This document shows positions 23,783-32,122 of a DNA stretch of 34,241 bases, in pieces. This DNA is from JBCDAP01 sp038747915 (GTDB lineage: Bacteria > Planctomycetota > Phycisphaerae > Phycisphaerales > UBA1924), in assembly GCA_038747915.1 (NCBI GenBank), contig JBCDJJ010000037.1, positions 1-34,241 of the forward strand, in the 5' to 3' direction. A model generated the notes under the pieces. That model saw only the letters and a program-made list of their open reading frames with translations. It had not been told where the DNA came from and searched no databases. The translations under genes and the position numbers were made by a program. How positions within the stretch are numbered: position 1 is the first letter of the stretch; the number at the start of each line of letters is the position of its first letter.

Positions 23783-24831
23783 ACACGCACCGCCTGCCCA
23801 CGCGCGTGCGGCCCCAGCCCGGCGGTCTCCTCGAGCCCGAAGCGAATATTCATGCACTGCACCGCCTGCCCCGAGGCGCCCTTGACGAGGTTGTCGAGGC
23901 AGCTCGTCAGGATCACCCGGTGCCGGCGCTCATCGACATGCACACCGATGTCGCAGAAGTTGGTGCGCACCACATCGCGGATCGCGGGTGTTGCCCCCTC
24001 GGGCACCACGCGCACGAACGGCTCGCTCGCGTACCGCTCCTCGAGCGCTCGGCGCACGCTCGCGCTGTCGGCGCCGGGAGCGAGCGCCGCATGGAGCGTC
24101 GAGCAGATGCCGCGATCGAAGCACCCCAGGTGCGGCGTGAACATCACATCGTGGCCGATGTGCTCGATCATCTCGGGTTCGTGCCGGTGCGCACCAACCT
24201 TGTAGGCCTGCACGCTCACCTCGCTCACCAGGGTCGTGACCGACGCGGCCCGCCCGGCACCGCTCGTGCCGCTGATGCAGTCGGCAATGATCGGGTGCGA
24301 GTCGTCGAGCAGACCGGCCTCGACGAGTGGGCGCGTAGGCACCAGCACGCTCGTCGGGTAGCACCCCGGGCACGCCACGAGATCGGCGGCCTCGAGGGCT
24401 GCTCGGTGCAGCTCGGGCGAGCCGTACACCGCGCGCTCGACGACGCTCGGAACACGGTCGAAGCCGTACGCTGCGGCGTGCGCACGGTCGCTCGCGAGCC
24501 GGAAGGCCGCGGAGATGTCGAGCACCACGAGGTCGCGATCGAGCAGCGGGCCCGCAAGCTCGTTGCTCGCTTCGTGCGGCGTGGCCAGCACCACCGCGCG
24601 CGCACCGGATGCGACCACCGACTCGACATCGGTCGCGTGCACGCGCAGCTCCCTCTGCCCGCGGAACCGCGGGTGCAGCTCGTCGAGCGGCTCGCCCGCT
24701 CGGCGGTTGGAACCGAACACGCCAGAGAGCACGAACGCGGGGTGCGCCAGGATGATGGCGATCGCCTCGGCACCCGAGTATCCGGATGCCCCGACAACCG
24801 CAACAGGGATCGACTCCGCCGCGGCGCCCAT
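23779..24831 (-). CDS. argC: N-acetyl-gamma-glutamyl-phosphate reductase
   Basis: ArgC reduces N-acetylglutamyl phosphate to the semialdehyde with NADPH. The 350-residue protein starts PVAVVGASGYSGAEAI (Rossmann loop), has VVLATPHEASNELAGPLL, the catalytic cysteine in ACPGCYPTSVL, ISGTSGAGR, and HRHEPEMIEHIG. It ends with CLDNLVKGASGQAVQCMNI, a strong family signature. ATG 24831 shares one base with the argR stop (TGATG), so translation is coupled. A longer frame to 24909 is inside argR. Confidence 0.95.
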   Translation of the reverse strand: MGAAAESIPVAVVGASGYSGAEAIAIILAHPAFVLSGVFGSNRRAGEPLDELHPRFRGQRELRVHATDVESVVASGARAVVLATPHEASNELAGPLLDRDLVVLDISAAFRLASDRAHAAAYGFDRVPSVVERAVYGSPELHRAALEAADLVACPGCYPTSVLVPTRPLVEAGLLDDSHPIIADCISGTSGAGRAASVTTLVSEVSVQAYKVGAHRHEPEMIEHIGHDVMFTPHLGCFDRGICSTLHAALAPGADSASVRRALEERYASEPFVRVVPEGATPAIRDVVRTNFCDIGVHVDERRHRVILTSCLDNLVKGASGQAVQCMNIRFGLEETAGLGPHARGQAVRV

Positions 24832-25316
24832 CACACCATCTCCTGAGCACCGGACGCGATGCGCCGCACATCCTTGGCGATCGCTGAGGCTGCGGTGCGC
24901 GAGCGGCACGCGACGAAGATGGTGTCATCGCCCGCCACCGTGCCGAGTGTGCCCGCGGGCGGCGTGAGATCGAGCTCGACCGCCAACGCCTGCGCGTGCC
25001 CCGGCGCGGTCTTGAGCACGACGATCGACTCGCCGGCATCCGCTTCGAGCAGATGCCGGCGCAGCGCATCGGCGAGTGGGGCTGCGACGCCGGTACCAGG
25101 CCCCTGGTGCGCCGACCCGTTCACGGTCGCGGCCCGTGGGAGCAGGTACCCGCTCGCGCCCTTCACCACGCCGAGTGCACGCAGGTCGCGGCTGAGCGTG
25201 GCCTGGGTGACGTCCACGCCGCGCCGCGCGAGGCGGGCGCGCAGGTCGTCCTGGCTCGCCACGCCGCCGCGGCGGACGGTCTCGCGGATCAGAGCGTGTC
25301 GGGCCGTGCGGTCCAT
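24831..25316 (-). CDS. argR: Arginine repressor ArgR
   Basis: ArgR is a hexameric, arginine-responsive DNA-binding repressor. The 161-residue protein has the winged-helix N-terminal domain (RHALIRETVRRGGVASQDDL, VDVTQATLSRDLRALGVVK, with the family SRDL signature) and a C-terminal oligomer and arginine-binding domain (GTVAGDDTIFVACRSRTAASAI, carrying the GT-x-x-GDDT motif that binds arginine). It is the first gene of the arginine operon. The ATG at 25316 lies only 8 bases after a strong -10, so the message should be almost leaderless. A longer frame to 25418 runs through the promoter and is rejected. Confidence 0.95.
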   Translation of the reverse strand: MDRTARHALIRETVRRGGVASQDDLRARLARRGVDVTQATLSRDLRALGVVKGASGYLLPRAATVNGSAHQGPGTGVAAPLADALRRHLLEADAGESIVVLKTAPGHAQALAVELDLTPPAGTLGTVAGDDTIFVACRSRTAASAIAKDVRRIASGAQEMV

Positions 25317-25324
25317 GATGAGTG

Positions 25325-25352
25325 AGTATACATCGGATGCATGAAAATGCAA
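25325..25352 (-). promoter_or_regulatory. Promoter of the arginine operon
   Basis: On the minus strand TTGCAT (25352-25347), 16 bases, then TATACT (25330-25325). The transcription start would fall at about 25318-25319, 2-3 bases from the argR ATG at 25316. This is the best sigma70-like promoter in the window. It begins 8 bases past the purK stop. Confidence 0.7.
25338..25351. promoter_or_regulatory. ARG-box-like operator
   Basis: The 14-base sequence TGCATGAAAATGCA is a perfect 5-bp inverted repeat with a 4-base centre. The known ARG box is of the form TGAAT-N4-ATTCA; this site has the same spacing with C replacing A in each half. It overlaps the -35 and spacer of the operon promoter, where ArgR would block transcription. 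Confidence 0.6.
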
Positions 25353-25359
25353 GTCGAGC

Positions 25360-26520
25360 CTATGGCCCTGATGTGGTCCCCGAGCCGCCGAAGATGGTGC
25401 GTTCGGCCGCGGCCACACGCCCTGCCAGGGCCTCCGCCGAGTCGGCCACCACCGTCACATGCCCGAGCTTGCGGCCCGGGCGGGGGGACTTGCTGTACAG
25501 GTGCGGGTGGGCACCCGGGATGCTCGCCAGGTCATCGACGGGCGGGGCCGCGCCGATGAGGTTGATCATGGCGGCGTGCGCACGGGGCGCGGGGTCGCCA
25601 AGCGGGAGCCCCGCGATCGCCCGGAGGTGCTGAGCGAACTGGCTCGTCACCGCTCCTTCGATCGTCCAGTGCCCGGAGTTATGCACGCGCGGGGCGATCT
25701 CGTTGGCGATGAGCGAGCCGCCGGCCTCGAAGTACTCGATGGTCACCACGCCGACGTAGCCCAGCTCGTCCATGATCGCGCGGGCGTGGTGCTCTGCTGC
25801 ATCTTGCACCTGTGGTGAGACGCCCGGCGCCGGGGCCACCGTCGCGCGCAGGATGCCGCCCTCGTGCGTGTTCTGGACGAGTGGGTACGCCTGGAACGAG
25901 CCATCGCGCGCGCGCGCCGCGACCAACGAGAGCTCGCGATCGAAGGCCACGAGTTGCTCGGCGATCGCCGGCGCCGCGCCGAGGGTGTGCCACGCGGCAT
26001 CGAGCTCATCCGGCCCGTTCACGATCACCTGTCCCTTGCCGTCGTACCCGAACCGGCGGGTCTTGAGCACGAGCGGGAAACCGGCGTGGTCGGCGGCGCT
26101 GTCGAGTTCGGCTCGCGTCCCCGCGGATGCGAACCGGGCGACGGGGATGCCCAGTGATTCGAGGAACCGCTTCTCCGCGAGCCGTTCCTGCGAGACTTCG
26201 AGCGCGCGCACCGGTGGATCCGTTGACACGTGTTCGGCCACGCGCCGGACCGTCTCGACCGGGATGTTCTCGAACTCGTATGTCGCGGCGCCGAGACCAT
26301 CGGTGAAACGCTCGACAGCGGCGAGATCGTCGAGCGGTGCCACGACAACCTCGCCGACGGCCGAGGCCGGACACGTCGGTGATGGATCCCAGAACCGGAA
26401 GCGCAGGCCGAGCGGCACACCCGCGGTCGCGAGCATACGCCCGAGCTGCCCGCCGCCGACGACGCCGATGATCGCCGGCACGTGTGCACGACCATCATGA
26501 TGTGGCGCTAGGAGGCTCAC
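25360..26520 (-). CDS. purK: N5-carboxyaminoimidazole ribonucleotide synthetase
   Basis: PurK makes N5-CAIR from AIR, bicarbonate and ATP in purine synthesis. The 386-residue ATP-grasp protein has IIGVVGGGQLGRMLA, ATYEFENIPVETV, FPLVLKTRRFGYDGKGQ, FDRELSLVAARARDG, GVVTIEYFEAGGSLIANEIAPRVHNSGHWTIEG and the closing HLYSKSPRPGRKLGHVTV. The start is GTG 26520, overlapping the purE stop by four bases (GTGA), with ggagg in the codons just before. It ends immediately before the arginine promoter. Confidence 0.96.
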   Translation of the reverse strand: MSLLAPHHDGRAHVPAIIGVVGGGQLGRMLATAGVPLGLRFRFWDPSPTCPASAVGEVVVAPLDDLAAVERFTDGLGAATYEFENIPVETVRRVAEHVSTDPPVRALEVSQERLAEKRFLESLGIPVARFASAGTRAELDSAADHAGFPLVLKTRRFGYDGKGQVIVNGPDELDAAWHTLGAAPAIAEQLVAFDRELSLVAARARDGSFQAYPLVQNTHEGGILRATVAPAPGVSPQVQDAAEHHARAIMDELGYVGVVTIEYFEAGGSLIANEIAPRVHNSGHWTIEGAVTSQFAQHLRAIAGLPLGDPAPRAHAAMINLIGAAPPVDDLASIPGAHPHLYSKSPRPGRKLGHVTVVADSAEALAGRVAAAERTIFGGSGTTSGP

Positions 26521-27047
26521 GTGGTTGGCACCGGGGTGTCGAGGACGCGTGCGGTCTGCGCGGCGCGGTACGCATCGAGCCGATCGGCGAGTTCAGCATC
26601 CGTCGTCGCCAGAAATGCAGCGGCGAGCAGCGCCGCGTTCGTCGCGCCCGCTTCGCCGATCGCGAGCGTGCCGACAGGGACGCCCGCGGGCATCTGCGCG
26701 ATCGACAGGAGCGAGTCGAGCCCGCTCAAGGCCCGCGAGCGGACCGGCACGCCGAGCACGGGGAGCGGCGTCTTGCTCGCGCACATCCCGGGCAGGTGTG
26801 CGGCGCCGCCGGCACCGGCGATGATCACCCGAAGGCCACGTTCCTTCGCCGAGGCCGCGTACTCGAACAGCAGATCGGGCGTTCTATGGGCCGAGACCAC
26901 ACGACACTCGTGCGGCACACCCAGCTCCTCGAGCGTCCGAGCGGCGCTGCTCATCGTCTCCCAGTCGGATGTCGAGCCCATGATCACACCGACGAGGGGC
27001 GCGTCGGGGACGCCGGCGCTAGGATCTGGAACGTGGTTATCGGGCAT
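26517..27047 (-). CDS. purE: N5-CAIR mutase
   Basis: PurE converts N5-CAIR to CAIR, directly after PurK. The 176-residue class I protein has VGVIMGSTSDWETM, CRVVSAHRTPD (the S-A-H-R-T-P catalytic segment), VIIAGAGGAAHLPGM, and PVLGVPVRSRALSGLDSLLSIAQMPAGVPVGT. ATG 27047 is preceded by gggag about 7 bases upstream; the longer frame to 27176 is not conserved. It is divergent from the secreted protease, 173 bases away. Confidence 0.95.
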   Translation of the reverse strand: MPDNHVPDPSAGVPDAPLVGVIMGSTSDWETMSSAARTLEELGVPHECRVVSAHRTPDLLFEYAASAKERGLRVIIAGAGGAAHLPGMCASKTPLPVLGVPVRSRALSGLDSLLSIAQMPAGVPVGTLAIGEAGATNAALLAAAFLATTDAELADRLDAYRAAQTARVLDTPVPTT

Positions 27048-27220
27048 TGCGCAGCTCCCAGCGGGCAGGAAAGAGGGGAGATTGTGCCAGATCCGCGGAG
27101 TGTCGGCGAGGTGAAGGACACGCCGATGACTTGTCTGCGCGGACAGTGCTCGCCCGGGCGGAGCCGAGGGGCACACTGTCGAGGTACGTGCAAGGCTCCC
27201 GGCGCGAGGCGGAGGATCCT

Positions 27221-30145
27221 GTGAGCGACGGTCAGATCGGATCAGTGCATACCGGGCGACGCGCGATCACCGCGTGCGCAGCGGTGCTGATGGCATTCAC
27301 CGCACCAGGCACCCGGGCGCAGTGCGCCGATCGCGTCTGCCCGGTGCTGCGGCACGGTCCGCCGGCGTGGGCGGTGATCGGGGAGGTGGAGACCGCGGCC
27401 GACGTGGGTGTGGCGCTCGGCGCGACCGGTGAGCACGCCGAGACGCGCGAGCCGGTGGTGGCCGCGAGCGTGGTGTTCGAGCCGGGTCTGAGCCGAGCCC
27501 GCCGACTCGGCATCATCGAAGGCGCGGGGCTGGCACTCGGTGGTGAGCTGCTCGCGATCGATGCCGCGGTCGTCGAAGGGCCGCTGAGCCATGTCGTGGC
27601 ACTGGGCGATGTTGATGGCGTCCTGTGGGTCGAGCCCCCACTGCCGCCGCTGGGCTCGACCAACGCGGAGGTGCGCGCGCGGATGCGCGCCGACGAGGTG
27701 CGCACCTCGCCGTTCTTTCTAAGCGGCGACGGCGTGCGCGTGATGGTGTGGGATGTCGGGCACGTCTCGCGCGTACACTCTGATCTGGCGGGTCGTGTGA
27801 CCGACCGGGACGTGGCGCTCGACGAAGATCACGCGACGCACGTCGCGGGCACCATCGCCGGCACCGGCGCCATCTCCGGAGGTGGCACGAGCAGCGAGCG
27901 CGGACTCGCGCCCGAGGCGCTGATCGAGACCTACAGCGTCGGGAACAGCACCAGCCCGATCTTCGGCGGGATCTCGCTCTACTCGAACCCGCTCGACCTC
28001 GAAGACGATGTGCTGCACGCCTTCGGTGTCGTCGGCGTCGACGTGATGAACGCCTCGGTCGGCACCAACACCGCGCTGTACCACGACTGCGCGATCACCG
28101 GAAACTACGGTGTGACCTCGGCCCTCATCGATGCGCTCATCCACGACGGCGAGACGCTCACCGGCCGGCCCGTCCGCATGGTGTTCAGCGTCGGGACCGA
28201 GCGGCAGACCTCGCGCTGCGGCAACACCTACTCGACCACCGCCCCGCCCGCCGGCGCCAAGAACCACATCAGCGTCGGCTCCATCGACGCGGATACGGCG
28301 CTCGTCTCGAGCTTCTCTAGCTGGGGCACGGTCGACGACGGCCGGCTCAAGCCCGATGTGGTGGCGCCCGGGTGCGAATGGGGCGGTGATGGCGGCGTGC
28401 GCTCGACGGTGACAAGCGGTGGGTACGGCATCCTGTGCGGCACCTCGATGTCGGCACCGGCGGTGACCGGCGCCATCGCGCTGTTGCTCGAGGACTACGA
28501 AGATGTCCACCCGCATCTGCCCGAGCCGGGCAACTCGCTCGTGAAGGCCATGCTCGCGCACTCGGCAACGGAGGTCGGCCAGGCCGGGCCGGACTACACG
28601 AGCGGGTACGGGCGTGTGGATGTGCTGTCGCTCATCGAGCTGAACCGTACGGGGATGTTCTTCGAGGCGTCTGTCGGATCGGACGAGGTCATCACCCGCG
28701 AGGTGGTCGTACCCGGTGGCACCTCGGAGTTGAAGCTCACCGTGGCGTGGGACGATGCACCGGGTCTTGCAGGGACCTCGAGTGCGCTCGTGAACGATCT
28801 CGATCTGGTCGTCGAGAGCCCGAGCGGCGCACGGGCGTGGCCGTGGACGCTCAACCCGGCGAGCCCCTCGTTCGCGGCGCACCGGGACCAGGCCGACCGG
28901 GTGAACAACCTGGAGCAGGTGGTGGTCGATGACCCCGAGCCCGGCGTGTGGAGCGTGCGGGTCGAGGGGTTCGACGTGCCCAGTGGCCCGCAGCGGTTCG
29001 CGCTCGTCTCGAGTGCATCGCTCAGTGCCGTCTCGCTCGAGCTGCTCGCGGGGCCTGGCACGACGGTGCTCCCTGGTGAGACACCAACCGTTCGCGTGCG
29101 CGCCGAGGGTGCCGATACCGGGATTGTCGCGTTGCAATGGCGCCTCGACAGTGCCGATGCGTGGCAGACGACCGTGATGTCCGAGGTCGGCGGTGAACCG
29201 GGCGTGTACGAGGGTGCTATGGATGCGGTCTCGTGCGGGGACGGGCCGGAGTGGTGGGTCGAGATCGCGTCCGACGCGACCGAGTCGAGCGAGGTGCTCG
29301 CCCGGTACCCCATCGACGGCACGGTCACGACCGGCGTGGGCGAGCACGTGGTGCATCTGGTTGATGACTTCGAGACCGATCTCGGCTGGTCGGCGGGGTG
29401 GGCCGGCGACACCGCGACCAACGGCCTGTGGGAACGCGCCGAGCCGCACCAGGTCACGCCGTCGCTCATCCCCATCACCGGCGAGCCGTTCAGCCAGCCG
29501 GGCGAGGACGCGAGCGTCACCGGCACGATGTGCTACGTGACCGGCGCCGCCGCAGGACTCTCGGCGGGCACATTCGACGTCGACGGTGGGCGGACGAGCC
29601 TTGTCTCACCAACGCTCGACCTCGCGGGGTACCCGGAGGCGACACTCCGGTTCTCGGCCTGGTTCAGCAATCACGCCGGCTCGGCGCCCTTCGAGGACCC
29701 GCTGCTCGTGGAGGTGTCGGTGGACGACGGGCAAACGTGGGCACCCGCGATGACCCTCGGCCCGAGCGGCGGCGATGCCGACGGCGGGTGGGGGGAGCAC
29801 ACGCTCGAACTCGGCTCGGCGGTCGACCCGACCGCTCAGACACGCATCCGATTTGTTGCGCTCGACGAGGAGCGTGGCTCGCTCGTCGAGGCGCTCATCG
29901 ACGAGGTGGTCGTCGAGACGATTCGATGCGTCACCATCGATTCGTCGACCCCGGTGTGCCCGGGCGACACCGATGGTGACCGCGACATCGACGCCGTCGA
30001 CTTCATCACGCTCCTCACTCAGTTCGGGAAGGTGTTCACCGAGAACACGGTGTTCCCGCTCACCGCCGACTTTGACGGCAACGGGGCGGTCGATGCGGAT
30101 GATTTCTTCACGCTGCTGACCGCCTACGGCTCGGTGTGCGACTGA
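27221..30145 (+). CDS. Secreted subtilisin-like (S8) protease with dockerin-like tail
   Basis: The 974-residue protein starts at GTG 27221, with ggagg 5 bases before it. A signal peptide (GRRAITACAAVLMAFTAPGTRA) is followed by a propeptide-like region. The S8 domain has Asp178 (VMVWDVGH), His207 (DHATHVAGTIAG) and Ser409 (CGTSMSAPAVTG). The usual oxyanion asparagine region reads VFSVGTER, so that residue may be altered. A jelly-roll domain of KP-43 type follows (LTVAWDDAPGLAG, VNDLDLVVESPSG). Next come a second beta domain and a MAM/laminin-like domain (ATLRFSAWFSNHAGS, VEVSVDDGQTW). The end (913-974) has two EF-hand-like loops (DTDGDRDIDAVD, DFDGNGAVDADD), like a type I dockerin. Confidence 0.88.
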   Translation: MSDGQIGSVHTGRRAITACAAVLMAFTAPGTRAQCADRVCPVLRHGPPAWAVIGEVETAADVGVALGATGEHAETREPVVAASVVFEPGLSRARRLGIIEGAGLALGGELLAIDAAVVEGPLSHVVALGDVDGVLWVEPPLPPLGSTNAEVRARMRADEVRTSPFFLSGDGVRVMVWDVGHVSRVHSDLAGRVTDRDVALDEDHATHVAGTIAGTGAISGGGTSSERGLAPEALIETYSVGNSTSPIFGGISLYSNPLDLEDDVLHAFGVVGVDVMNASVGTNTALYHDCAITGNYGVTSALIDALIHDGETLTGRPVRMVFSVGTERQTSRCGNTYSTTAPPAGAKNHISVGSIDADTALVSSFSSWGTVDDGRLKPDVVAPGCEWGGDGGVRSTVTSGGYGILCGTSMSAPAVTGAIALLLEDYEDVHPHLPEPGNSLVKAMLAHSATEVGQAGPDYTSGYGRVDVLSLIELNRTGMFFEASVGSDEVITREVVVPGGTSELKLTVAWDDAPGLAGTSSALVNDLDLVVESPSGARAWPWTLNPASPSFAAHRDQADRVNNLEQVVVDDPEPGVWSVRVEGFDVPSGPQRFALVSSASLSAVSLELLAGPGTTVLPGETPTVRVRAEGADTGIVALQWRLDSADAWQTTVMSEVGGEPGVYEGAMDAVSCGDGPEWWVEIASDATESSEVLARYPIDGTVTTGVGEHVVHLVDDFETDLGWSAGWAGDTATNGLWERAEPHQVTPSLIPITGEPFSQPGEDASVTGTMCYVTGAAAGLSAGTFDVDGGRTSLVSPTLDLAGYPEATLRFSAWFSNHAGSAPFEDPLLVEVSVDDGQTWAPAMTLGPSGGDADGGWGEHTLELGSAVDPTAQTRIRFVALDEERGSLVEALIDEVVVETIRCVTIDSSTPVCPGDTDGDRDIDAVDFITLLTQFGKVFTENTVFPLTADFDGNGAVDADDFFTLLTAYGSVCD

Positions 30146-30160
30146 AACGGCCCCCGCCGG

Positions 30161-31537
30161 TCACTTGCCGATGCAGAAGCTGGCGAAGATGCGGCCGATG
30201 ACGTCATCCGGATCGATATGGCCGGCGATCGGGCCGAGATAATCGAGCGCGGCGCGGAGTTCCGCTGCGAGCCGCTCGGCGCCGAAGAGCGAGGATGGAT
30301 CGGTCTCTTCGTCGAGAAGCCGGTGCGCGTGCGCGAGATGGTGCAGCGCACGCCGGAGCGCATCCGCGTGTCGTGGAAGCACCGTGCGCTCGGCTCGGTG
30401 CGAGGCGCGGGCGACGGCATCGGCGATAGCTTGCCGCAGGGCCGGGATCCGCCACCCGTCGATCGCGCAGACCGCGAGCACATCAGAGGTCTCCGAAGAT
30501 CCGGGCTGAGCAGGCTGATCCGCTTTCGTCCGCACACGGAGACGGATCGTGTGCGGCGCTGCATCGAGCGGCACGCCCCACAACGATTCGTCGAATCGCC
30601 CGGTCGGATCGCAGAGCACACGGACATCGGCCTCATGCACCATCTCGTGCGCGCGGGCGATGGCCGCAGCGTCGGCCGACGAACGACCGGCGAGGCTCGG
30701 GTCGAGCCCCGCCAGATCCATCAGCATCGCGCGGCACTCGGCGAAGCCACCACGTGCGCCGAGATCGATCGGCTCCACGATCGCATCGCGCGTGGTGCCG
30801 GCGACATCCGAGACAACGGCCCGTTGACGACCGAGCAGCGCGTTGAACAGCGTGGACTTGCCGGCGTTCGGTGGGCCGACGAGGACCACACGCGGCTCGC
30901 TCGGTGCGACCACCTCCGGCCCGCCCGGTGCAAGGGCGTGGAGCTCGGTCACGAGATCGTCGAGCCGCGAGCGCAGCTCGACTGGCGTGATCGCCACAAC
31001 ATCATCCTGATCGGTGAAGTCGACACCCGCCTCGACGAGCGCGAGGGCGCTCGCGATTCCATCAGCGAGGGCGCGATACCGCCCGCCACGGGTGCCGTCG
31101 AGCAGACGCGTCGCGGCCGACAGCTCGGCCTGCGACGACGCGGTGATCACCGCCTGCACGCCCTCGGCCTGTTCCATCGTGAGCCGACCAGCCAGGAAGG
31201 CCCGAGCGGTGAACTCGCCGGGGGTCGCCAGGCGTACTCCTGGCACCCTGGTCATCCCCGCGAGCGCACGTTCGAGCAGCGCGTGGTGGCCGGGCACCAG
31301 CAGCTCGGCCGCGTCGTCGGCTGTGTAGCTCCGCGGCGCTCGCCAGACGATGGCAAGGCCATGCACCGGTACGGGGGTGATCCCGAGACGCACACGATGG
31401 ACACCCGCTTCGGCTGAGACCGGATCGACGAGCACGTGTTCGAGCGCCTCACAGATCCGAGGACCGGAACCACGTACGACGGCGCGTTCGCCCAGGCCGG
31501 GAGGCGAGGCGATCGCCACGATCGTGTCACCGAGCAT
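30161..31537 (-). CDS. mnmE: tRNA modification GTPase MnmE
   Basis: MnmE with MnmG makes the 5-carboxymethylaminomethyl group on wobble uridine. The 458-residue protein begins DTIVAIASPPGLGERAVVRG, has TPGEFTARAFLAGRLTMEQAEGV, the G1 loop GPPNAGKSTLFNALLG, switch I DVAGTTRDAI, and the C-terminal CIGK that is essential in the family. The G3 motif reads DLAG rather than DTAG, and the G4 is RTKAD, in place of the usual N-K-x-D; both are variants. It follows the tau end of dnaX by 12 bases, and ends 15 bases from the convergent protease. Confidence 0.94.
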   Translation of the reverse strand: MLGDTIVAIASPPGLGERAVVRGSGPRICEALEHVLVDPVSAEAGVHRVRLGITPVPVHGLAIVWRAPRSYTADDAAELLVPGHHALLERALAGMTRVPGVRLATPGEFTARAFLAGRLTMEQAEGVQAVITASSQAELSAATRLLDGTRGGRYRALADGIASALALVEAGVDFTDQDDVVAITPVELRSRLDDLVTELHALAPGGPEVVAPSEPRVVLVGPPNAGKSTLFNALLGRQRAVVSDVAGTTRDAIVEPIDLGARGGFAECRAMLMDLAGLDPSLAGRSSADAAAIARAHEMVHEADVRVLCDPTGRFDESLWGVPLDAAPHTIRLRVRTKADQPAQPGSSETSDVLAVCAIDGWRIPALRQAIADAVARASHRAERTVLPRHADALRRALHHLAHAHRLLDEETDPSSLFGAERLAAELRAALDYLGPIAGHIDPDDVIGRIFASFCIGK

Positions 31538-31549
31538 GCCGTCCCGCGC

Positions 31550-32116
31550 TCACTCGTTCGGCCCATCCGAGGCGTCAGCAGGCTCGACCGCGACGATGCG
31601 ACCCTCGAACAGATCCACCGCTTTGCGCACGAGCGGGTTGGCCATCGCACGCTCGATGTCGGCCGCGGTCGGCGCACCAGCCGACTCGGTCGATGAATGC
31701 GTGTCGGCCACCTCGGCGACCGGGGTTGGTGGCCGCTCGTCCTCTCGTGCGACCGCGAGCTCAACACGAACGTCATCTCCAGCGACCTCACGAACCAGCC
31801 GCTCGATCTCGTCCATCCGTCCGCGGACGAACCCCTCACGCTCGGGGTTGAAGAGCTTGAGCTCGAAACGCTGCGAGGTGAGCTCGCCCGGCCCGCACAC
31901 ATCGAGCGCCGAACCCGTCGCTGCGGAACGCTCCGCGGCATGCACCAGCTTGCTCCACATCGCCGCGATATCGCCCGATGCGGGCGTCAACGCATCGGCG
32001 GGCGGGAGCGATGCGGGCGGTTCACCCGGCGCAGGTGGCGACACCGCTCGTGATGTGGTGGGTTCGGGGGCGGTCACGAGGGCTGGCGGCCGGGTCGGCC
32101 GGGCCGCCGTCACGCT
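31550..32116 (-). CDS. dnaX: DnaX tau-specific C-terminal part, reached by -1 frameshift
   Basis: This frame has no start signal of its own. It is joined to the gamma frame at A7 (32122-32116) and continues with SVTAARPTRPPALVTAP, a proline-rich linker, then a folded part (GDIAAMWSKLVHAAERS, LTSQRFELKLFNPEREGFVRGRMDEIERLVREVAG, VRVELAV). That part looks like the C-terminal domain of DnaX tau, which binds the polymerase and helicase. Together with 383 upstream codons it gives a tau of about 571 residues. Its stop lies 12 bases before mnmE, so only the tau frame leaves the normal compact gene spacing. Confidence 0.85.
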   Translation of the reverse strand, partial: SVTAARPTRPPALVTAPEPTTSRAVSPPAPGEPPASLPPADALTPASGDIAAMWSKLVHAAERSAATGSALDVCGPGELTSQRFELKLFNPEREGFVRGRMDEIERLVREVAGDDVRVELAVAREDERPPTPVAEVADTHSSTESAGAPTAADIERAMANPLVRKAVDLFEGRIVAVEPADASDGPNE

Positions 32117-32122
32117 TTTTTT
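32085..32122 (-). promoter_or_regulatory. Programmed -1 frameshift signal in dnaX
   Basis: On the minus strand the order is: a G7 run (32139-32133) that could pair with anti-Shine-Dalgarno, 10 bases, the slip site AAAAAAA (32122-32116), 7 bases, then a hairpin with arms GGCGGCC (32108-32102) and GGCCGCC (32091-32085). The zero-frame stop TGA (32112-32110) lies one codon after the slip. The three-part layout is that of the E. coli dnaX site. Confidence 0.85.

Noticed and set aside
27719..29449. A 576-codon open frame opposite the protease.
   Set aside because: The plus-strand protease has a signal peptide, catalytic triad and dockerin tail; the antisense frame has no recognisable motif.
30218..31417. 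A 399-codon plus-strand frame over mnmE.
   Set aside because: mnmE is unmistakable on the minus strand.
32085..32122. On the plus strand the dnaX hairpin followed by T7 looks like an intrinsic terminator.
   Set aside because: Seven bases separate hairpin and T-run, and no plus-strand gene lies upstream. The minus-strand dnaX frameshift explains both parts better.
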